Shown here: piece by piece, positions 8,935 through 16,490 of the stretch
Layout: every line of letters begins with the position of its first letter
How positions within the stretch are numbered: the first letter of the stretch is position 1
From: Ophiocordyceps camponoti-saundersi (nom. inval.)
Taxonomy: Eukaryota > Ascomycota > Sordariomycetes > Hypocreales > Ophiocordycipitaceae
Length of the DNA: 16,947 bases
NCBI GenBank assembly: GCA_003339415.1
Contig: PDHQ01000535.1
Span: forward strand, 1 to 16,947
Reading direction: 5' to 3'
The notes under the pieces: model-generated
What the model saw: only the letters and a program-made list of their open reading frames with translations
What the model was told of the DNA's origin: nothing
The model's database searches: none
Made by a program: the position numbers and the translations under genes

Positions 8935-8965
8935 CCGCTTAGCTAAGCGGGCCTAAAAGGGGGGG
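8935..8965 (+). other. 16-bp palindrome followed by purine tract
   Basis: CCGCTTAGCTAAGCGG at 8935-8950 is a perfect 16-base palindrome. Four bases later comes AAAAGGGGGGG (8955-8965), followed by TATTAATTATGCAG, which could be a RIP-altered LTR start (TGTTA to TATTA). This is the second candidate polypurine tract and LTR junction. Its distance from the pol stop (about 750 bases) is long for copia. Confidence 0.35.
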
Positions 8966-9109
8966 TATTAATTATGCAGAGCGTACTACGTAACGGGCCC
9001 CGCTAGACCTCGCATACCCTTATATATCGTAGGCTAGGTAGCCTAGGGTAGGCTATCGGTATTAGGTGCGGTAATACTATAAGCTAATTAGTCGATTTAG
9101 AGCGCATAT

Positions 9110-10212
9110 AAGTAAGTACCGAAGTATATTCGAAGTAGGTAAGCTAAAGGGTTATTATATAGAATCTTTTAGCGTAGATAAAAACTATAGGAAAAACTAT
9201 AAGAAAAGCGTCTATAAGGAAAGAATCGTAACTTTAGAGCGTTAGAAAAGGGATAAGTATACTATAAGTTAGTAAATTAGTACGTATATATAAATATAAA
9301 TAAAAAATTATACGCTTATAGGAAAACCTCTTATCGTTAACCTTATATTATAATAGTAATTTTATTAAAAATCTCGTTTTAACGCGCGCCTTAAGAGTTA
9401 TTTTATTATTTCTACGAAGAGAGGATATCCGCGTTAAATAATATTCTTAGTAAGCTTTTTAGCAAAGTCGTTATTATAAATAAGGAGTTCCGTTATCGCT
9501 ATAAGGTTACGTTTAGAATATTATCGGAGACGTTAAAAACCGCGATAAAAGCCCTTACGATTTCGGTAAGTAATAGATAGAATAGAGCAAAATAGTTAAT
9601 ATTAAGAGAAAAGAGTACGAGGAATATCGGGTTACGTAGGGCGCCGCTCGTAACGTTACCGTATATATGCCGAAAAAGCTAGATAAGCCGATTAAGTCTA
9701 TTATTACCCGCTTCCTCCGTTAGGATAATTTATTTAAGGCGATAATCCTTATAAGCTACGCTCCCCGACCTAAGTATGCTTATAATAAGTGCGCCGATTC
9801 GTCGAAGTAGAACCTCTATTTTAAGATTTATTTCCGTTATAAAGACTAGTTTAAGGGGAGGTATAATAATTACTAGGTAAGGGGGAAGTTATGCTATACT
9901 AAGTAGCGACTTATTACTAAGAGTCCCTCTAGCCGTTTCGTATCTTTCTATAGCGACCGAACGATATATAGCGGGGCGCTCTATTAAGTAGTAAACTACC
10001 CGTAGTAAACTAATAAAAAAAGGATACGGCGGGCCGAGGCTAACGAAATAGAGGAGTATAATCGTAAGTATACTAAGTATTAGCGGGTAAAAGGTAAGCG
10101 TACTAAGCGTAAACGCGCCGAGCGTAGCTAAGAAAAGGCTATTATAAGGAAGAAAAAAGGAGGAAATATCTATAACTTTATAATAATTAATAATAGTCCT
10201 TTTTTAAAATAA
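9110..10212 (+). pseudogene. Unknown protein of the A/B repeat, copy A (decayed)
   Basis: This is the clearest unrecognised coding sequence in the window, because copy B preserves the same residues. An upstream block reads YYIESFSVD. The frame from 9434 reads NNILSKLF and then TLKTAIKALTISV. After a one-base frame change near 9565-9600, the frame of 9667 reads IKSII.RFLR, LFKAII, YFRYKD, YNNY.VRGK and GALY, then a Lys/Arg-rich tail, NIYNFIIINNS, and stop at 10210-10212. About 60% of 114 aligned codons match copy B by hand count. Several stops fall at the same sites in both copies (after RFLR, YFRYKD and GALY), where Gln or Trp probably stood. A GTAAGT near 9565, also in copy B, could be a splice donor, but a plain frameshift fits the alignment better. 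Function unknown. Confidence 0.72.
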
Positions 10213-10369
10213 TATATAAACGTACGTAAACGTAGTAGGAAATAACGAAAAAAAGAAAAGGATAAAGGAAAAGAAAAGAAGAAAAAGAGAGTAATTTAAT
10301 AAGGTAAGAGAAAGACCCTAACTAGTTATCGAAAAAGAAGAAAAGCCTTAGGGGGCAGGGCCTTCGTAA

Positions 10370-10587
10370 AGCTATCGGCGGGATTACGAGCAGGAGGAAT
10401 CTAGCGAAGTTATAAGCGTTAATCTTATACTTTACGCCGTAACTAATAATAATATATATTAATATATTAAAGTCTATATATAGCTTTAGGGAGGGTTCCG
10501 TAAGAAGCGTTATCGTGCGTTAGTTATCCCTAACCCTAAGCCCCTAATACCCTATCTACTCCCTCTAACTATAAGATATAAAATCTA
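10370..10587 (+). pseudogene. Possible short coding relic in copy A insert
   Basis: The frame with codon start 10382 reads RRDYEQEESSEVISVNLILY, then KVYI and, after two stops, KKRYRALVIPNPKPLIPYLL. Stops are few (about 5 in 80 codons) and are TAA or TAG. No family is recognised and no second copy exists here to test it. The CCCTAACCCTAA string at 10528-10539 lies within it. Confidence 0.3.
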
Positions 10588-10949
10588 TATATATATATAT
10601 ATATTATTATTACGAGCACCTAGACTAGGTTCGGTAGCTATTTAATAAATATATATAAATATATACCTTATTACCTATATATTCTAATTTACGATAAACC
10701 TTATATATAATATATATATTTAGGGATAGCGCTACTATAGAAAGAGGGTAATGCTACTTAAGGTAGTAAAATAATTAAGGGGAAGGGGTTTAGGGGGTAA
10801 TTAAGGGCTAAGGTAGATAGTAATCTTCTTTATATAGCGGTGTAAGAAGTCCCTATTAAATACGAAGAGAGGAGACTATTTAATAATACTAAGATTTTAT
10901 ATATTAGAGTTTTTGCCGTAAATTATCTAAAGAGAAGAAATAGAGGAAT

Positions 10950-10992
10950 CCGTATACTAGAGACTAATATCCGTATCCGTAACCGAGGAAGA
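10950..10992 (+). repeat. Short dispersed repeat, copy 2
   Basis: This matches 1661-1706 over about 43 bases with a few transition differences, and includes the ATCCGTATCCGT pair and CCGAGGAAGA. Confidence 0.6.
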
Positions 10993-11094
10993 GGACTACG
11001 CTAGCTTAGTCTCCTTCCCGTCCCTTCTTCCGATTAATTAGTCTAACCTGTTTTAACGGACCTATCGAAGCTATAGGAACTGCCGCGAGAAAAG

Positions 11095-11340
11095 GGGTTT
11101 TAACGGGGATAAATAAGCATACGCCGCGGCAGAAGAAAAAGAAGAAGAAAAAGGGAAAAAGAAGGGAAAAAGGGGTAATTCTAAGTAATTCCTAGTAATT
11201 TAGGGGGCGTAGATTTCACAGGGCTAAGGAAGGGATCCGTAGCAGGTAGCCTTACCTAGCTAGGTCCGAATACGCTCACGGCGACTAACTTTATATTAAA
11301 GGGCTCACGGCTGCCCTAGTCCTTCTTCCTAGGAGAGGGA
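11095..11340 (+). repeat. Downstream module S, copy 1
   Basis: This aligns with 12590-12830: TTTTAACGGGG, a TAATTTAGG segment, AAGGGATCCGTA, TAGGTAGCC, CCTAGCTAGG, CGACTAACTTTAT and ATTAAAGGGC recur in order. It lies between coding region and downstream block in copy A. It keeps a little more CA than its surroundings, for example TTTCACAGGG at about 11215-11224. Confidence 0.6.
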
Positions 11341-11491
11341 AAAAGGAAGCTTCTTATACGTATAAAATAACCCTTCCTAGGACCCCTAGATCCTTTAGCC
11401 CCCTCTAGCCTAGCGATACTAATTAATTAGATCCGTTAGATTAGGTAGGTCGGTTTAAACGACCCTTTTAACGCCTGCGACCCTAACCTAC

Positions 11492-11993
11492 TTTAGCGGC
11501 GGTAATAGGCACGCCTAAAGAAAAATAAGCGCCTACCTTAGCTAAGGAGCTATTAGGGGCTTATATAGAGTTTAATTAAATAGTCCCTTAACCGCTTCTC
11601 TTCCCCTAAGAGTTATCGAGTGTTAGAATATAAGAGTAGTTAGGTTAAGATAGGGGCTATTACTAGGTATATAGTATAAGTTAGTTTTCCCTCGAAAGAG
11701 GACGAATTAAGTAAGTAATTAGCCCCTAACCTTATCTTTACAGCTATTATAAAAGTCGTATATCGTAAGTCGAGTCTTAGAGAGGACTTAAGGTAAAAAC
11801 TCTACTAAACGGAATTATAACTTTATTTTAAACTCTATACCTTTATATTATAAATTACTTATTTAAATACCTTTTTTAAAGTTCTTAGCACTTAATTAAA
11901 TAATTTTTATTTTCCTTTCTCTTTCTTCTCTTATCTTTATATAGAAAACCGACTTTTTATTATTTTCCCTATAGAGAATTATAGTCCGGCTAG
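11492..11993 (+). repeat. AT-rich downstream block, copy A
   Basis: About 500 bases align end to end with 14668-15172 and look about 80% identical by eye. Shared anchors are TTTAGCGGCGGTAA at the start, CTTCCCCTAAGAG, AAGTAAGTAATTAGCCC, GAATTATAACTTTATTTTAA and CTTAGCACTTAATTAAATA. I see no reading frame in it. The higher nucleotide identity here than in the coding region suggests a noncoding part under other constraint, or younger gene conversion. Confidence 0.75.
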
Positions 11994-12021
11994 CCCCCCC
12001 CCCCCCCCCCCCCCCCCCCCC
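11994..12021 (+). repeat. Poly-C tract (28 C)
   Basis: This run of 28 C ends the downstream block of copy A. Copy B has only a short C-rich string (CCCGCCCCCC) at the same place. Confidence 0.95.
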
Positions 12022-12051
12022 ACCACCACCTGTTTAATAATTGATGTTGTG
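12022..12051. other. CA/TG-rich island between two C tracts
   Basis: This 30-base island, framed by 28 and 23 C, contains three CA (counting the junction) and five TG, more than in many hundreds of bases around it. It starts with ACCACCACC and ends with GATGTTGTG. Copy B has no counterpart: there the flanks join directly. It is either a recent insertion that escaped RIP or an assembly or sequencing artefact at paired homopolymers. Confidence 0.7.
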
Positions 12052-12074
12052 CCCCCCCCCCCCCCCCCCCCCCC
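12052..12074 (+). repeat. Poly-C tract (23 C)
   Basis: This is the second C run at the end of copy A, followed by TTATAGCTAGAGATCC, which resumes the alignment with copy B at 15177. Confidence 0.95.
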
Positions 12075-12284
12075 TTATAGCTAGAGATCCCCCCTTATAT
12101 TAGAGATAAATAAAATAGCAGATACGTCGGCTAAAAAGAGTTAATTTAGTAGGCCTTAAAAAGGGGGAGTAAAAGATAATGTTTACGATAAGTCTAACCC
12201 GGCCTGCGGGTGCTAATTTAAACCCTAATTAGGCTTGTCGGCGCCTACCTTTATAGGCCGCCACTAGTTAGTTAAGGATATTAG

Positions 12285-12315
12285 TTACCTAAGAAGTTAC
12301 GCCCCTTAGGTATCT
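12285..12315 (+). repeat. Conserved 31-bp hairpin element, copy 1
   Basis: These 31 bases are identical to 15216-15246 although the flanks differ at many positions. Inside is an inverted repeat, ACCTAAG against CTTAGGT, with the loop AAGTTACGCCC. Both sites are followed by a related CTACGCT and CTTAG segment and then a C run and CGCTAAA. Full identity in heavily mutated DNA suggests a sequence without RIP targets (it has no CA or TG) or a functional structure. Confidence 0.7.
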
Positions 12316-12413
12316 GCTACGCTTACTTAGGATATCCTTCTCCCCCCGCTAAACTACCTATACGGCCCTAGCCCGGCCCGGCCGACCCGTACGGACTTAT
12401 TAGTTCTACGTTC

Positions 12414-12476
12414 TTAAGACCGTCTTCTCTGCGAGGGCTATATATATAGGCAGGGGTGCCCGTTGCTCCCGCTAAA
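12414..12476 (+). promoter_or_regulatory. Shared TATA-containing block, copy 2
   Basis: This aligns with 163-223. It carries GCTATATATATAGG, then GGGGTGCCCG and GCTCCCGCTAAA. It lies upstream of the 12847-13290 coding relic and copy B, so it may be the promoter of that unit. That role is inferred from position and the TATA box only. Confidence 0.4.
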
Positions 12477-12539
12477 AGGTTTTCGGGATAATATTAGCAA
12501 GGATAGAAGGAAGGTAAAACGATATATCGCGCCGTAGCA

Positions 12540-12830
12540 AAGCCGTGAGAAAAATAAAAACGGCTATTCTTATTTAATTACGCGCTATAAGTAATTTTAA
12601 CGGGGTAAAAGGATAAACCTAGCGTATAAAAAGGATAAGAGAGAAATAAATAATTGCTAATAATTACTAGTAATCCTAGGTAATTTAGGAAGATAAGGAG
12701 AAGAGGAAGGGATCCGTATCTCGAGTAGGTAGCCGACCTAGCTAGGCCTAGATACGCTTAGGGCAACTAACTTTATTTATATATTAAAGGGCCTACGGCT
12801 ACCTTAGTAATTATTTATAAGGAAGGAAAA
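12540..12830 (+). repeat. Downstream module S, copy 2 (extra copy)
   Basis: The first 100 bases match 14475-14570 (AAAAACGGCT, TTCTTAT, GCGTATA) and the rest match 11095-11340. This copy therefore links the two other copies and shows the module was once continuous. It lies outside the A and B units, which suggests rearrangement or nested insertion. Confidence 0.6.
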
Positions 12831-12846
12831 ATAACCTCTACTATAA

Positions 12847-13290
12847 CCTATAAACCCTTTAGCTAGTCTAGTTATTAGTAGTAGTAGTAATAGTAGCGCT
12901 AGTAGCGGCAGAGAGGTATCGTTATCGCGATCGTTAACGGTAATAGTAGTAGGCGGCAGGCAGATATCGTAAGAATAGATATTATCGAGAGGAGTAAGTC
13001 GGCACTACGAGGCTATAGCCCCCCTATCTCGGTTACTAGATAAATAGCTATACTACCTAACTATTAGAGATAACCTTAAGTACCTAGTTATTAAAATAAG
13101 TAAAATAAAGGAAACCTATATATAAGTAGCAAAGCTAGTTAATTATATAAAGTCTAAGAAGGCTCTAGGCCTCCTATCTAAGTCTAAGGTATAAGTATTA
13201 CCCGTATATAACTAATATAAGTTATATAACCTATCCCCGCTATTAAGTATATAGATACCTAGGTACTGTTTATTAGTAATCCGGTTATCT
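12847..13290 (+). pseudogene. Possible decayed coding relic upstream of copy B
   Basis: The frame with codon start 12901 is open for about 145 codons with roughly 5% stops, the lowest density of any long frame here. It begins with a Ser-rich stretch (SSSSNSSASSGREVSLSRSL at about 12877-12936) and continues with RLLDK, DNLKYLVIKISKIKETYI and VAKLVNYIKSKKALGLL, which look helical and basic. I do not recognise it. It shares a frame with the upstream block of copy B (13360-13470), separated by a cluster of stops, and may be the N-terminal part of the same gene. Copy A has no counterpart. Confidence 0.4.
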
Positions 13291-13359
13291 TATTAGCTAG
13301 ACTATTAGTAATAAGTATAGTAATCTTATAAAATAATTAGTCGGTAGAGGTTATACGTA

Positions 13360-14458
13360 AGAAAGTACTAAAGTATATTCTAAGTAAGTAATCTAGAAAG
13401 TTATTATATAGAATCTTTTAGCGTAGATAGGAAACCGTAGAAAAATATAGGGAAAGCGTTTAGAAGAAAAGAATCGTAACTTTAGAAGTTAGAAAAGGAA
13501 TAAGAGCGTTATAAATCGGTAGATCGGCGCGTATAAATAAATAGAAATAAAAAATTCTGCCCGCGTAGGAAAACCCTTTATTGTTAACTTTATCTATACC
13601 GTTATTTTTTTTTATTAAAAAATTTCTTATTACCGCACGCCCGTCTTTTGTAGTTATTTCTAATTATCGGGAAAGAAAAATATATTATTATCTAATAATA
13701 TTCTAAGAGAGCTTTTTAGGGAAGTTATAATTTCCGACGAAGAGTTCGGCCCCCGTTACTAGGTTATGTTAGGAACGGCTTCTAAAGCCTTAAAGACGGT
13801 AATAAAGGCGCTCGCGATTACGGTAAGTTTAAATAAGTAAAGTAGGACTATCGAGGCTAATAAAAGGTAAGCTAAGAAGTATAGGATTATATAAGGTATT
13901 ACCTGCGATATTACGATTTTTATACCGAAAGAAGCGAATAAGCTTATAAAGTCTATTATCGCTCGCTTCTTACGTTAGGAATATCTATTTAAGGCGATAA
14001 TTTTTACGAGCCGCGCACCCTAACTTAAGTATACCTATAATAAGTATACCGATATATTAAAAGATAAGCTCTTCTTCGAGCTTTATTTCCGGTATAAAGA
14101 TTAGTTTAGCGGGAAGTATAATAATTATTTCGTGCGAGGAAAGTCCTATAATACGGGATAGAGATTCTTCGCGGAAAGCCCTTCCGGTTATTTTATATCT
14201 TTTAAGGGCGATCTAATAACGTATACCGGCGCCTTATATTAAGTTATCGACTATCCGCAGTAAATAGATAAGGAAAGAATACGGGCAGAGGCGGATAAAA
14301 TAATAGAAGAGAATAATCGAGAGCGTACTAAGGCTTGTAAACGTGCTACGCGTAAGGGTGCTAGGCGTGGCTAAATAAGAGCCACGTATAGTAAGAAAGA
14401 AAAGGGGATAATCGCAAATATTTATAACTTTATAGTAATTTACGATAGTTCCCTTTAA
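13360..14458 (+). pseudogene. Unknown protein of the A/B repeat, copy B (decayed)
   Basis: From 13550 to the stop at 14456-14458 a single frame runs 302 codons, broken only by TAA and TAG. It reads GKPFIVNF, NNILRELF, ALKTVIKALAITVS, IKSIIARFLR, LFKAII, YFRYKD, GKYNNYFVRGK, SPSGYFISFKGD and GALY, then a Lys/Arg-rich tail and NIYNFIVIYDSS. An upstream block with YYIESFSVD at about 13405-13431 is conserved in copy A but lies one frame off. The order and spacing of motifs match copy A, which is good evidence of a real protein. I know no family with these motifs. The aromatic-rich YFRYKD and YNNY region followed by a basic tail could bind nucleic acid, but this is a guess. Confidence 0.75.
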
Positions 14459-14474
14459 ATATAAAAGGTTATAA

Positions 14475-14570
14475 GATAAAGAAAAACGGCTCTTCTTATT
14501 CGATTACGTTATAGAATAAGTTTTAGGGGAGTAAAAGAGAGACTTATAGCGTATAGGAAAAAAAAGGGAA
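14475..14570 (+). repeat. Downstream module S, copy 3 (partial)
   Basis: This matches 12540-12640, starting with AAAAACGGCT, TTCTTATT and a TTTTA-GGGG-GTAAAAG segment. The later part of the module (the GGATCC portion) is missing, so copy B has lost about 150 bases or more relative to the other copies. Confidence 0.55.
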
Positions 14571-14667
14571 AAAAAAAAAGATATTCTAAGTAGTATAGGG
14601 TAGGTTATAGCGATTCGTAGTAATTAAGAAGGGCGAGGAAAATAAGAAAGGTTACGTATATAGGTAG

Positions 14668-15172
14668 TTTAGCGGCGGTAACGGACACGCCCGAAGATAA
14701 ACACGTATTAGCCTTAGCTAGGGAACTATTAGTAGCTTATATAGGGTTTAGTTAAATTTTCCCTCTACCCTTATCTTCCCCTAAGAGCTTCTAAGGATTA
14801 GGCGTAAAAGGTATTTAGAATAGAAAAGGGGCTATAACTAGGTATATAGTATAAAATAGTTTCCCTTAAAAGAGGAAGGAATTAAGTAAGTAATTAGCCC
14901 TAAACCTTATCTTTACTACTATCTTAAAAGTTATATATCGTAAGTTAGGTCTTAGAGAGGACTTATAGCAAAAACTCTACTAAATAGAATTATAACTTTA
15001 TTTTAAACCTTATATTTTTATACTATAAATTACTAATTTAAATACCTATTTTAAAGTCTTTAGCACTTAATTAAATAGTATTTATCCTTTTTCTTCCCTC
15101 TTCTCTTATCTTTATATATAAAACCGACTTCCTATTTTTTTTCCCGATAGAGAATTACTATCTAGCCCGCCC
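14668..15172 (+). repeat. AT-rich downstream block, copy B
   Basis: This is the counterpart of 11492-11993, about 500 bases, with the same anchors in the same order. No coding sequence is visible. It ends in CCCGCCCCCC where copy A has two long C tracts and the CA/TG-rich island. Confidence 0.75.
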
Positions 15173-15215
15173 CCCTTATAGCTAGATATCCCCTTATATT
15201 AGTTAAAGACCCCTA

Positions 15216-15246
15216 TTACCTAAGAAGTTACGCCCCTTAGGTATCT
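15216..15246 (+). repeat. Conserved 31-bp hairpin element, copy 2
   Basis: This is identical to 12285-12315 over 31 bases. Here the stem extends to 8 pairs (TACCTAAG against CTTAGGTA). It is followed by CTACGCTCGCTTAG and a C run. Confidence 0.7.
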
Positions 15247-15285
15247 ACTACGCTCGCTTAGAGTATCCCCCCCCCCCGCTAAAAT

Positions 15286-15599
15286 AGGTAAATAGAGGCT
15301 ATAGAAAAATAAGATTAAGCTTTAAAGTAGCAAAACGGTCGTGCTTAATTTAACCTAGGAATAATAATCTATTTATAAAGGGGAAGGGGTTGTGCTAATT
15401 TATACTAGCGGTTATAAAAAATACTATATTCCGTAATAGGGCGTTATATATACCTAGAAGCTATTTCGATACGTTTTTGCCGGGCATAACGAAGGAAAAT
15501 CTAACAAACTTAGATACCTGCTATAAAAATATAGATACTTCTTAAAAGGGGTAAAAAAGGCTTAAGGGATAAATTTCTTTCGATATTATCCTAACTTAG
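15286..15599. other. No gene seen; less-mutated patch
   Basis: No reading frame is supported. The patch near 15474-15525 keeps several CA and TG (for example GGGCATAACG, CTAACAAAC and CCTGC), so it may have been mutated less. Confidence 0.4.
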
Positions 15600-15710
15600 G
15601 TAGCCCTATCTAGAAAACGTATAAAGTAAAGTAAAACTCTCCCTTATATATACTTAGGCTAGAAGGGTTTATATAAGGCGCTACGCGAAAGAAGACGGAA
15701 TACTCTCCCT

Positions 15711-15741
<31 letters not shown>

Positions 15742-16490
15742 AGGAGTATAAAAGGGTTCTTATTAATACGCATTTCTTAGTATATTTTTTTGCTTTTATA
15801 TACCTTTAGAAGGCGTAGGCGGGTCTCTCCTAATTTTTACTAAATATAAAAAAAAACTAAAAAAACCGGCCCTCTTTACCACGCCTTTATTAAGACGAAA
15901 AAGACTCTCCTATATACGTTAAGAAGGACGAATTAGCCTACTTAACGCTATAGAAATTCTCTCTTCTATATTCCTAAAATAGAACGGAAAGGCTCTTTTA
16001 GTAGGCCTTATTTATATATATATATATAAACGAAATACCTCTTCTATATACCTTTAAACGCGGGAATTTGCTCCCTTTAGCACCCCGATCTAACGGAATG
16101 TAAATTCGAAACTAAAACGTACGAAATAGCTCTCTACTATATAGCTTTAAGCGCTATCTTCTAGAGGCTATAGAAGCATAAAAGGCTACCCTTAAGGCCG
16201 CGGAAATACTCTATCCTATACGCCTTTAAATATATAGAAAGGCTCTCTTAGGGCACGTTTAGATATACGAAAACGCTATTTTATTTTCGTATACGTTTAA
16301 ATATGCAGAATAGTAGTATTTTCGCGTACTCGGTCGCACCGAATAGCCACCTTTAAGACGCCTTAAAGGGGCAGAAAAGGCTCGCTTCTGCATAAGATAG
16401 AAATATATATAAAGTCGTCCTTCGGCACCTTATTAAGGTATTAAAAGAGATACTTAAGGTAAGTATACGAAACGGCTCTCTTTACGTTAT
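15600..16490 (+). repeat. Decayed minisatellite, period about 33 bp
   Basis: A degenerate unit recurs: CGGAAA or CGAAA, then GGCTCTCTT or a variant, then TATATACCTTTAAA. Unit starts by eye are 15695, 15896, 15929, 15951, 15985, 16031, 16061, 16094, 16122, 16201, 16235, 16268, 16372 and 16468, with many spacings of 28-34. The core ACTCTCCCTTATATATA appears exactly at 15636-15652 and 15702-15718, 66 bases apart, which is two units. TA expansions at 15711-15736 and 16012-16027 interrupt it. Units differ widely and there are no unique spacers, so it is not a CRISPR array. Confidence 0.65.

Larger units (their letters stand above)
10213..11094 (+). other. Segment present only in copy A
   Basis: Copy B goes from the coding region to the downstream module almost directly, so this stretch is an insertion in A or a deletion in B. 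It holds an A- and G-rich run (10230-10300), a possible coding relic (10370-10587), a TA run at 10580-10600 and a short repeat shared with 1661-1706. Confidence 0.55.
9075..12110 (+). repeat. Unidentified repeat, copy A
   Basis: This copy aligns with copy B (13320-15285) in three blocks in the same order: an upstream coding region, an AT-rich downstream block and the terminal TTATAGCTAGA segment. Copy A carries about 0.9 kb between coding region and downstream block that copy B lacks. I cannot assign the repeat to a transposon class: no transposase, reverse transcriptase, terminal inverted repeat or target duplication is visible. Confidence 0.75.
13320..15285 (+). repeat. Unidentified repeat, copy B
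   Basis: This is the second copy of the A/B repeat: coding region, shortened module S, AT-rich downstream block, TTATAGCTAGATATCC and the 31-bp hairpin element. The downstream parts are more similar to copy A than the coding region. An 11-base C run closes it at 15267-15277. The boundaries are where alignment fades, not defined ends. Confidence 0.75.

Noticed and set aside
10528..10539. CCCTAACCCTAA, like a telomere repeat
   Set aside because: There are only two units, and they fall inside a coding-like stretch as Pro-Asn-Pro-Lys codons. This is not enough for an interstitial telomere.
15600..16490. CRISPR-like periodic repeats
   Set aside because: Units are degenerate with no constant repeat and unique spacer pattern, and the DNA is fungal in character.
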